5,260 nucleotides of DNA, taken from assembly GCA_948742005.1 (NCBI GenBank), contig CAPYQR010000111.1, positions 1 through 5,260 of the forward strand, in the 5' to 3' direction. This DNA is from an uncultured bacterium. GTDB lineage: Bacteria > Cyanobacteriota > Vampirovibrionia > Gastranaerophilales > Gastranaerophilaceae. This document shows, piece after piece, positions 1 to 5,260 of the stretch (within the stretch, counting starts at the first letter, position 1; every line of letters begins with the position of its first letter). A program made the translations under genes and the position numbers. The notes below the pieces were generated by a model. It did not search any database. It had not been told where the DNA came from and saw nothing but the letters and a program-made list of their open reading frames with translations.

Positions 1-31
1 TTTATTGGTATCTTGGTATTGAGTGTTCAGG

Positions 32-892
32 TTACTTCGGTTGGTCGGATGCTGCATTTTTGAGCGAGTATTTTTTTTCATTTCCCGCACAATCGAGAGC
101 CTTAATCCCCGTTTTGACAGCAGCACCTGTTGTTCCTGCAACTCCTATACCTGCTGCAATTAAGCCAAGCGAAGCACCCGCTGTAAAGGGCGCTGCTGCT
201 ATACCTGCAGCAGAAGCTGCAGCAACTGCTCCGACCGCCGCAACACCTGATGTGATATCGGCAATTGTGTCGGTTGCCATCTTTTGACCTTCTGTATATT
301 TTTCAAGACTTTTTGAGGCATTTGTTTTGTTGTTTGAAGATTCATCAAATGTTCGATTTAAACTTACAAGTGTTAAATCACTGCCTGTTATGTTTTTATA
401 ACAATCGCTAAAAGATTCGGGGTTGTTTTTAAGGTTTTCAATTTCTTTTTTTAAATTTTCAATCTCTTTTAATGTTTTATCTGAACCTGCGCCGATTTTT
501 GTGAAATTTTTAAATTTATCCCAAGCCCCTGATATAATGCCATTTGAATTTTTTGCCGTTTCAAAATCTTCAAGCAGTTTTTTATATTCTTTTTCAAATT
601 GCTCAATAATCGCTTCTTTTTGTTCTGTTGATAAATATTTTTCAATATTTTCGTCAGGTTCTATTGAATTTAAAACTTCATTATTTAATTCTTTTACCGT
701 ATTTGTCTTGTTAATATTTTCAATTGCATTAATTTCGTCAAGACTGACATTTTCGCCTGTGGATTCAATTTTTTTTGATTCCGGCATAATGCTTTTGTCG
801 TTGTTCAGATTTTTATTTTCATTCTGCTTATCAACAAAAACTTTCATTTGTGAAATTGCAGATTGATTAAGTATTTTAATTTTTCCGTCCAT
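32..892 (-). CDS. Hypothetical protein with coiled coil and Gly/Ala-rich hydrophobic C-terminal segment
   Basis: Function not recognised. The 286-residue product has three parts. Residues 1-90 are polar, rich in Asn, Lys and Glu, and probably disordered. Residues 90-157 are charged and helical, with two likely coiled-coil stretches (about 88-112 and 138-157, the second with KEIENLKKEIENLK heptads). Residues 212-262 form a long segment of almost only Ala, Gly, Val, Ile and Thr with many small-xxx-small spacings, as in glycine-zipper or membrane-inserting helices. A short polar tail containing KKYSLKNA follows. There is no N-terminal signal peptide, so the protein is cytoplasmic or exported by a leaderless route. 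The same order of parts occurs in type III translocators and some pore-forming proteins, but I see no secretion genes nearby, so this is only an analogy. The ATG at 892 is the natural start; upstream is only a weak AAAGA. The gene diverges from the transglycosylase. The ORF is certain in extent and the function unknown. The C-terminus may be shortened (see findings). Confidence 0.82.
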   Translation of the reverse strand: MDGKIKILNQSAISQMKVFVDKQNENKNLNNDKSIMPESKKIESTGENVSLDEINAIENINKTNTVKELNNEVLNSIEPDENIEKYLSTEQKEAIIEQFEKEYKKLLEDFETAKNSNGIISGAWDKFKNFTKIGAGSDKTLKEIENLKKEIENLKNNPESFSDCYKNITGSDLTLVSLNRTFDESSNNKTNASKSLEKYTEGQKMATDTIADITSGVAAVGAVAAASAAGIAAAPFTAGASLGLIAAGIGVAGTTGAAVKTGIKALDCAGNEKKYSLKNAASDQPK

Positions 893-910
893 ACAGTTAT
901 CTTTATTTGT

Positions 911-944
911 CTTATTTATTTATAATAACGGTATTTTTAACCAA
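911..944 (-). promoter_or_regulatory. Possible promoter of the coiled-coil/Gly-Ala gene
   Basis: On the minus strand a TATAAA (919-924) lies 26 nt upstream of the ATG at 892, with TTGGTT (939-944) as a possible -35. The spacing is 14 nt to TATAAA, or 16 nt to the overlapping TAAATA (917-922), so the fit is imperfect. The whole gap is A+T-rich, so such matches arise easily by chance. The placement is supported mainly by the need for a divergent promoter here. Confidence 0.3.
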
Positions 945-951
945 TTTTTTT

Positions 952-975
952 AAAAATTTTACAAAAAATTTTACA
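952..975. repeat. Two tandem copies of a 12-nt unit in the divergent promoter region
   Basis: The unit AAAAATTTTACA occurs twice in perfect tandem (952-963 and 964-975), and the first three bases of a third copy follow at 976-978. Each unit has an AAAAATTTT tract, the class of sequence that bends DNA or acts as an RNA polymerase UP element. The repeat lies about 36 nt upstream of the proposed transglycosylase -10, where UP elements and activator sites are found. It may equally be chance in A+T-rich DNA or a slippage product. Its presence is certain and any role is inferred. Confidence 0.55.
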
Positions 976-1007
976 AAAGTTAATAATTTTCCTGATTTAA
1001 AACAATT

Positions 1008-1016
1008 TGATAAAAT
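1008..1016 (+). promoter_or_regulatory. Probable extended -10 promoter of the transglycosylase gene
   Basis: TGATAAAAT matches the extended -10 form TGnTATAAT at all but one position. It ends only 6 nt before the ATG at 1023, so transcription would begin at or within a base or two of the start codon. The best -35 at normal spacing (TTTCCT, 988-993) is poor, which is tolerable for an extended -10 promoter. No Shine-Dalgarno sequence lies between this element and the ATG, consistent with a leaderless mRNA. Confidence 0.45.
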
Positions 1017-1022
1017 AGTTCT

Positions 1023-2990
1023 ATGAGAAATAACAGTTGTGCAAAAATATTCCTTGCCTTTATGTTTGCTCTTGTGGTTAGTTTTGGTTTTTTTATTTTT
1101 AGAATAAATGTTAATCAAACAGCCAATAAATTATATTCGCAAGGCATGGAATTATATAATTCAGAAAAATATCAAGATGCTTATTATAATTTTTCGCAGA
1201 TTAGTAAAACCTCAAATCTTTATCCTTTAGCATTATTAAAGCAATTTCAATGTGCGGATAATTTGCAGGATAAAAAAACAGCCTTAATTAAACTTGATAC
1301 ACTTTCTAAAAAAATAAAAGATGAAAATATTCGTCCTTATGTTTTGTATAGTGAATTAATTTATAATCTTGATACAAAAAAATACACAAACAAAGAGCTT
1401 ATCTCAAAATTTAACTATATTCAAAAAACATATCCTGATTCCGATTTTGCAAAAGCAAGCGCATATCGTATTGCTAAATTGGAAAAAACACTCAATCCAT
1501 CTCTTGCAAAAGAAAAATTTATCGAATATCTTGAATATGCTCCTGTTGGTAAATTTTCAATTGATTCTTTGGATGAAGTATTAAAGCTGAAAATTTATTT
1601 ATCTGATGAAGATAAAGAAATTATCGCTGATGCGTATCTTGCTAATTCAAAAAATGATAGCGCTCTTAAAATTTTACAAAATCTTTCTTTTGAAAAAAGC
1701 TGGTTCAAGCTTGCAAAAGCATACAGAGGTTTAAATAACTATACATTTGAACTAAATACTCTTGAAAAAGGACTTGAGATTAATAATTATTATGTTGATG
1801 AAAAAGAAATTTCAAGCGCAATTGATAGATTGATTTTTTTGTATAAAACAGATAAAAAACAAACCCTCAATTCCATGCTTGCACGAAAACTTCCCAAAGC
1901 AACCGATTCTGCTGCAGCATATAAACTTGCAAGCATGTCAAAATCTTTAACCGCTTTAAAATTATACGACTATGTTGTTGAAACTTATCCTGATTCTTAT
2001 TGGGCTTCAAATTCTTTGTGGGAGGTTTTTTGGTTTAATTACAGCCAAAAAAGATATTCAAAAGCCTATGAATTGGCAAAAAAATATATAAATGCATATC
2101 CTGAAAGCGAAGATATTGCAAGAATAAGTTATTGGGGCGCAAAAGCATTATTAAAACAAAAGCATAATAGCGCCGCTAAAACATTATTTCAAGATGTTGT
2201 AAATAAATATCCTCTGACTTATTATGCATTTTTGAGTGCAAGACAGCTTAAAATTTCCAAAGCAAATAAAATTTTTATAAAAAAACATGTTCAAAAATAT
2301 GATATAGATAACATTGCAAACAAAATATTTTCTGAAAACAAGCTTCTTTTAACACTTTTGAAGTTTGATGATTACAAAACGATTGAAGATTTAAAAATCG
2401 ACAACGAGCTTGTTAAATCTTGGATTTTAAATAAAAAAGAATTATATCCCGAATCAGTAAGGACTGCTAAAGAAGTATTTTTAAAAGATATTTTCAAAAA
2501 AGAAGTTAAATTTTCTTCTTATGAATTGAAGCTTATTTATCCTGTTGTTTATCATGATTTAATTAACGATTATGCAGCTTTTAATAAAATCAGCCCATAT
2601 TTATTAATGAGTTTAATTTTAGAAGAAAGTCATTTTAACAAAAATGCAAAAAGTTCTGTTGGTGCAATCGGTTTGATGCAATTAATGCCTGCAACTGCAG
2701 ATTATATTGAAAAAACAAATGTTTCTTTCAAGACTTTACAAAATCCTAAAGAAAATATTAGAATCGGTGCAAAATATTTTTCATACCTTGTTGATTATTT
2801 TAAAGGAAATACTTATCTTGCAATTTTGGCGTATAATGCAGGACATGGCAATGTGTCAAAATGGCTTAATAATCCTGATATAAGAACTAATGATATAGAT
2901 GAATTTATTGAAAATGTGCCGTTTCATGAAACAAAAACATATATCAAAAAGATTCTTTCTTCTTATTGGGTTTATATGAATGTTTATTAG
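1023..2990 (+). CDS. slt: Slt70-type lytic murein transglycosylase, membrane-anchored
   Basis: This enzyme cleaves the MurNAc-GlcNAc bond of peptidoglycan without water, leaving 1,6-anhydro-MurNAc ends, during wall turnover. The 655-residue length is close to E. coli Slt70. Residues 1-7 are short and basic and 8-27 are hydrophobic, with no lipobox and no convincing AxA cleavage site, so a signal anchor facing the periplasm is likely. Residues 35-500 form an alpha-helical superhelix with TPR-like helices; YPDS/YPES motifs recur near 137, 322 and 359, and residues 396-409 carry the PLTYYAFLSARQL signature of Slt linker regions. The catalytic domain covers about 505-650. It has the Glu-Ser pair E535-S536 (E535 catalytic by comparison with E478 of E. 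coli Slt), GLMQLMP at 550-556, AYNAG at 603-607, and the closing NVPFHETKTYIKKIL block at 631-645. All family motifs are intact. The gene stands alone, with its own promoter and terminator. Family assignment is firm; naming it slt rather than another LT family 1 member is less so. Confidence 0.95.
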   Translation: MRNNSCAKIFLAFMFALVVSFGFFIFRINVNQTANKLYSQGMELYNSEKYQDAYYNFSQISKTSNLYPLALLKQFQCADNLQDKKTALIKLDTLSKKIKDENIRPYVLYSELIYNLDTKKYTNKELISKFNYIQKTYPDSDFAKASAYRIAKLEKTLNPSLAKEKFIEYLEYAPVGKFSIDSLDEVLKLKIYLSDEDKEIIADAYLANSKNDSALKILQNLSFEKSWFKLAKAYRGLNNYTFELNTLEKGLEINNYYVDEKEISSAIDRLIFLYKTDKKQTLNSMLARKLPKATDSAAAYKLASMSKSLTALKLYDYVVETYPDSYWASNSLWEVFWFNYSQKRYSKAYELAKKYINAYPESEDIARISYWGAKALLKQKHNSAAKTLFQDVVNKYPLTYYAFLSARQLKISKANKIFIKKHVQKYDIDNIANKIFSENKLLLTLLKFDDYKTIEDLKIDNELVKSWILNKKELYPESVRTAKEVFLKDIFKKEVKFSSYELKLIYPVVYHDLINDYAAFNKISPYLLMSLILEESHFNKNAKSSVGAIGLMQLMPATADYIEKTNVSFKTLQNPKENIRIGAKYFSYLVDYFKGNTYLAILAYNAGHGNVSKWLNNPDIRTNDIDEFIENVPFHETKTYIKKILSSYWVYMNVY

Positions 2991-3009
2991 TTTGTGTTGT
3001 TAGAATATT

Positions 3010-3042
3010 AAAAAGCCTGATTAAATTTTAATCAGGCTTTTT
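3010..3042. terminator. Bidirectional intrinsic terminator between convergent genes
   Basis: The arms AAAAAGCCTGATT (3010-3022) and AATCAGGCTTTTT (3030-3042) are perfect reverse complements. They flank a 7-nt loop whose A/T bases could extend the stem further. The plus strand ends the hairpin in TTTTT. The minus strand also ends in TTTTT followed by AATATT. The element starts 20 nt after the transglycosylase stop and lies 31 nt beyond the HEAT gene stop, so it can serve both genes. Confidence 0.93.
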
Positions 3043-3072
3043 GTGGAAATATTGCTCAATTTTTTATTTTTG

Positions 3073-4158
3073 TTAAGCTGCTGCTTGTGTTTCTTGCGCT
3101 GCCGGTTGCTGCTGCGGTGCAAGAGCATCAATTGCAGTTTGTGCAGCTAATTTAACAGCTTCATCGTTTGATTTTAAACTGTCAGCTAATAAAGCTTCAA
3201 TTTCTGCTTTATCTTGCGGTTCTGCAAGGAATTGCAATGCTTCGATAGCTCCGACTTTGACTTCGGGTCTCGGGTCGTTTTTGATTACATTTTGAATTGC
3301 GTCATAGCCGATTAAATCTTTAAGAGCTAAAGGTTCAAAAGGTGTTTCGCCATTTGCTTTTTGCGTTTCAATGCAGTTGTTCATTTCTTCTCTTTGTAAT
3401 TTTAGAATCATTGCCAGGTTGTACAATGCGAAAATTCTGTTTTTGTTTGCTTTATCGCGTGGTGATAATTGTTCAGATAAAGCATTTTCTTCAGGAGTTA
3501 AGGTTTCCTTGTTTGCAATTTTTTGTGCAATTTTAATTTGTTGTTCGTTTGGTCCTTCAAGTCCTGTTGTGTCTTCGTTGATTATATTGGCTAATGCGTT
3601 CATAATCGGATCGGATACGACTTGTAGGGCTGTTTCAAGAGGTGATTGTACATATTCTGCAATTTTGTTAATTGCATTTGCTTTAGCATCAGCATCCGGA
3701 CTTGCTAAACCTTGTAAAAGTTCATCTATATTTACCATTGGCACATTTGCTTGTTGAACATCAATGATTTCAGGTTGTTGAGGTGCTTGAGGCTGTACTT
3801 GTTGTGTTTCGGCAGTTTGAGCCGGTTGAACTTGCGGCTGTATATCTGTTTGAGGTGCAGTCATTGCGCTTGGCGGCATTGCCGAAGGCATTGGAGCGAT
3901 TGGCATTGGATTCGGGTAATTTACTGCACTCGGAATTGTTGAAAATTGTGCAGGAACTTGATAGCCTTCTTGAGGCATTGGTTGATAAATTGATCCTTGA
4001 GGCATTGCATACAATGAATTAGGATATGTCATAGGAGCTTGTGCTGCAGCTTGATTTTGCGGAGCTCCGTATGCTTGAGGATTATAAATGTTAATGCTGA
4101 CTGCGTTAGCTCCTCCTCCTTGAGCCGGATATAATTGTTGAGCTGTGGGTTGAATCAT
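3073..4158 (-). CDS. HEAT-repeat protein with long Pro/Gln/Met-rich N-terminal region
   Basis: The 361-residue product has two halves. Residues 1-140 are low-complexity, rich in Pro, Gln, Ala, Met and Tyr, with AVSINIYNPQAYG at 19-31 and Met-Pro clusters at 84-96; this part is probably disordered. Residues 142-347 are alpha-helical with HEAT-type pairs: about 142-170 (DELLQGL, then DADAKANAINKIAEY), 172-196, 281-311 (DPRPEVKVGAIEALQFL) and 313-346 (DEAVKLAAQTAIDAL). A charged helical insert lies at 200-278. The protein ends in a Pro/Gln/Ala tail (APQQQ at 347-351). HEAT solenoids bind other proteins, and no catalytic motif is visible, so a scaffold or adaptor role is an inference. There is no signal peptide. 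The ATG at 4158 is preceded by a strong AAGGAG. The neighbouring partial gene at the right edge looks related. Fold assignment is fairly sure; function is unknown. Confidence 0.9.
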   Translation of the reverse strand: MIQPTAQQLYPAQGGGANAVSINIYNPQAYGAPQNQAAAQAPMTYPNSLYAMPQGSIYQPMPQEGYQVPAQFSTIPSAVNYPNPMPIAPMPSAMPPSAMTAPQTDIQPQVQPAQTAETQQVQPQAPQQPEIIDVQQANVPMVNIDELLQGLASPDADAKANAINKIAEYVQSPLETALQVVSDPIMNALANIINEDTTGLEGPNEQQIKIAQKIANKETLTPEENALSEQLSPRDKANKNRIFALYNLAMILKLQREEMNNCIETQKANGETPFEPLALKDLIGYDAIQNVIKNDPRPEVKVGAIEALQFLAEPQDKAEIEALLADSLKSNDEAVKLAAQTAIDALAPQQQPAAQETQAAA

Positions 4159-4164
4159 TGATTT

Positions 4165-4170
4165 CTCCTT
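4165..4170 (-). promoter_or_regulatory. Ribosome-binding site of the HEAT-repeat gene
   Basis: AAGGAG on the minus strand lies 6 nt before the ATG at 4158 and fixes that start. It is the only strong Shine-Dalgarno sequence before a gene in the window and suggests high expression of the HEAT protein. Confidence 0.9.
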
Positions 4171-4313
4171 TTGTTTATTTCCACATTTTTTATAATGTAT
4201 GTGAATGTTTTTTATTGCTAGTGATTTGAGTTTTTTTTGTTTATTTTTTATAATTTCTGGCTATTATTGAATTTTGGCTGTTACAAAATTTAACATTTGT
4301 GATTTATCTATTG
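4171..4313 (-). promoter_or_regulatory. A+T-rich gap, probable 5' region of the HEAT-repeat gene
   Basis: The 155-nt gap between the small gene and the HEAT gene codes for nothing I can support on either strand. It holds a minus-strand TATAAA (4189-4194) as a possible -10, without a good -35. That TATAAA lies inside a small inverted repeat, ACATT...AATGT (4183-4187 and 4194-4198), which could be an operator or chance. No GC-rich terminator hairpin follows the stop at 4314, so read-through from the upstream pair into the HEAT gene is possible alongside any local promoter. Confidence 0.35.
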
Positions 4314-4751
4314 TTATTTAATCTTTAGGCGGTCTGTTCTTTGTCCTATGTTTGTTGAATTTACTATAAAATCATAAGCTTCAACAAAAACAAGTCCCAG
4401 GGTGCTTAGTTTGGCAAGAGTTTTATTTTTTGTTCCCATGCCAATTATACCAAGAACAAAATTAGGAAAATATCTCGGAGCTGTCTTTGCGACCCCTTTA
4501 AAATATCCGCTGATTTTCCCCAGCAGTTCATAGGGTGTGGCAAAAAAGTTCTTGCTTGAAAGCCAGTTTTTTCTGGCAGCATCTTTCCAGGAAAAAGTAT
4601 CAGATTTTTGAGCACCGAGTGAGTTTGAAATCACTCTGTTTGCAGAAACTTTTGCCATTTCTTCTCTGGAGTATTTTTGGGCTGTTTTATGAATATCATA
4701 AAGAGCTGAACCAATACTTAGAGTTGATGTTGCTTTTGATAAAATAGTCAT
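4314..4751 (-). CDS. Conserved-looking hypothetical protein, 145 residues
   Basis: Not recognised. The product is basic, with a short Ser/Thr-rich start and a helical stretch at 18-36 (YDIHKTAQKYSREEMAKV). An aromatic and basic middle follows, with FSWKDAARKNWLSSKNFF at 53-70. Residues 95-130 are moderately hydrophobic (FPNFVLGIIGMG, then LSTLGLVFVEAYDFIV), broken by TKNKT, and could be one or two membrane-associated helices. There is no signal peptide at the N-terminus and no catalytic motif. The ATG at 4751 lies 10 nt after the stop of the upstream HEAT gene, implying one transcript and perhaps coupled translation. The nearest Shine-Dalgarno (AAGGA, 4765-4769) overlaps the end of the upstream gene and is 13 nt from the ATG, which is longer than ideal. 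The next in-frame Met (residue 32) would remove a plausible helix. The reading frame is convincing because of its tight packing; the function is open. Confidence 0.78.
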   Translation of the reverse strand: MTILSKATSTLSIGSALYDIHKTAQKYSREEMAKVSANRVISNSLGAQKSDTFSWKDAARKNWLSSKNFFATPYELLGKISGYFKGVAKTAPRYFPNFVLGIIGMGTKNKTLAKLSTLGLVFVEAYDFIVNSTNIGQRTDRLKIK

Positions 4752-4761
4752 TTAACTTTTC

Positions 4762-5260
4762 TTATCCTTTTACTGCCTGTTGCTGCGGAGCTGCCATTTT
4801 TAACAGGATTTCCGATGCTAACAAGTTATCTTCGCCTGTTTTGTCTTGTTTTTGGGTTTGAATTTCTTTTAAGATTTGTACTGTTTCATCATTTCCAACG
4901 CTATAACCCAGTTGAAGTGTTGTTAGCCCTAAAAATCTAACAGCTGCTGATGTATCCCTTAATGTTTTGTTTAATAAAGGTATTAGACTTTTGTTATCTT
5001 TTCGGTTGTCATCTTCTTTAAAGCGTTCCATCAATTCTTTTGCGCCAATTAAACGAATTTTTGGATTGGAATCATTTAAATAATTTTCTAAAGATTTAAT
5101 ATATTCATCAGTCAACGGTGTTACGACTTTTGTTTCGTTGTTGTTTGGTTCTGTTTTTTCGTTTGAACTTGTGTTCGCGGCAGAATTATCTTGCTGGGGT
5201 GTTTTTTGAATAACCTCGCCCCCTTCTTCAAGAATTTCTGCCTGACGGATGAATTCATAT
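4762..5260 (-). CDS. HEAT-repeat protein, partial (5' end beyond the right edge)
   Basis: The frame is open from the stop at 4762 to the right edge (first full codon at 5257-5259), giving 165 visible residues. The first in-frame start-like codon, TTG at 5113-5115, is internal: the codons before it encode coherent protein, YEFIRQAEILEEGGE, then a Gln/Asn/Ser/Thr/Glu-rich linker to about residue 48. Visible residues about 50-78 form a HEAT helix pair (DEYIKSLENYL, then NPKIRLIGAKELMERF). About 88-130 form a second pair (SLIPLLNKTLRD, then AAVRFLGLTTLQLGY and the following helix). The C-terminus is APQQQAVKG, close to the tail of the HEAT protein at 3073-4158. A protein-binding scaffold role is inferred from the fold only. 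The gene is followed after 10 nt by the 145-residue ORF, probably in one operon. The total length and the N-terminal domain cannot be known from this window. Confidence 0.88.
   Translation of the reverse strand, partial: YEFIRQAEILEEGGEVIQKTPQQDNSAANTSSNEKTEPNNNETKVVTPLTDEYIKSLENYLNDSNPKIRLIGAKELMERFKEDDNRKDNKSLIPLLNKTLRDTSAAVRFLGLTTLQLGYSVGNDETVQILKEIQTQKQDKTGEDNLLASEILLKMAAPQQQAVKG

Noticed and set aside
60..287. Plus-strand ORF of 75 codons, rich in Ala and Pro
   Set aside because: It is the antisense of the Gly/Ala-rich segment of the gene at 32-892. Its composition is explained by that segment's codons, and it lacks a ribosome-binding site.
423..866. Plus-strand ORF of 147 codons, rich in Phe and Ser
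   Set aside because: Phe/Ser-rich translation is what antisense of a Lys/Glu/Asn-rich coding region gives. It lies wholly inside the convincing minus-strand gene.
912..1118. Minus-strand ORF of 68 codons, rich in Lys
   Set aside because: It covers the promoter gap and the antisense of the transglycosylase signal anchor. There is no ribosome-binding site and its composition is that of A+T-rich noise.
1369..1584. Plus-strand ORF of 71 codons inside the transglycosylase gene
   Set aside because: It is an out-of-frame shadow of a gene whose frame is fixed by intact catalytic motifs.
3342..4022. Four overlapping plus-strand ORFs of 63-128 codons opposite the HEAT gene
   Set aside because: They are antisense shadows. 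The minus-strand frame has a strong ribosome-binding site, HEAT periodicity and a matching terminator.
4279..4295. Possible hairpin TGTTA...TAACA after the 145-residue gene
   Set aside because: The stem is only 5 bp, has one G-C pair and no adjacent T run, so it is too weak to call a terminator.
4535..4747. Plus-strand ORF of 70 codons
   Set aside because: It is antisense to the 145-residue gene, with no ribosome-binding site and no recognisable protein features.
1..5260. CRISPR array, insertion sequence, tRNA or riboswitch
   Set aside because: No spaced direct repeats, transposase motifs with terminal inverted repeats, cloverleaf or known riboswitch core was seen. The gaps without genes are all 155 nt or shorter.

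Overview
This is an A+T-rich bacterial window with short intergenic gaps and a clear AAGGAG ribosome-binding site on one gene. It carries one gene of recognisable function, a Slt70-type lytic transglycosylase. The others are a coiled-coil protein with a Gly/Ala-rich hydrophobic segment, two HEAT-repeat proteins and a small unrecognised protein. The base composition, the HEAT proteins with Pro/Gln/Ala-rich tails (one with a VSINIYNPQAYG-type N-terminus) and the coiled-coil/Gly-Ala protein together resemble what I remember of gut Candidatus Gastranaerophilales (Melainabacteria/Vampirovibrionia, non-photosynthetic relatives of Cyanobacteria). That placement is an inference from style and memory. 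No rRNA, tRNA or ribosomal protein is present to test it.

Layout: (1) 32-892, minus strand, the coiled-coil/Gly-Ala protein. (2) 893-1022, a very A+T-rich divergent promoter region with two perfect tandem copies of a 12-nt unit. It also holds an extended -10-like element so close to the next ATG that the mRNA may be leaderless. (3) 1023-2990, plus strand, the transglycosylase. (4) 2991-3072, a convergent gap with a near-perfect hairpin flanked by T runs on both strands, read as a bidirectional terminator. (5) 3073-4158, minus strand, a 361-residue HEAT-repeat protein. (6) 4159-4313, a 155-nt gap holding its ribosome-binding site and probably its promoter. (7) 4314-4751, minus strand, a 145-residue protein of unknown function. 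(8) 4762-5260, minus strand, the 3' part of a second HEAT-repeat gene that runs off the right edge.

The right-hand genes (8, 7, 5) share a strand. Genes 8 and 7 lie 10 nt apart and are probably cotranscribed. Genes 8 and 5 both carry HEAT-type helices and end in a similar APQQQ tail, so they look like relatives flanking the small gene. The transglycosylase has its own promoter and terminator and is probably an independent cell-wall housekeeping gene. I found no mobile element, CRISPR array, RNA gene or defence system. The least explained parts are the HEAT/small-protein/HEAT cluster and the Gly/Ala-rich protein.
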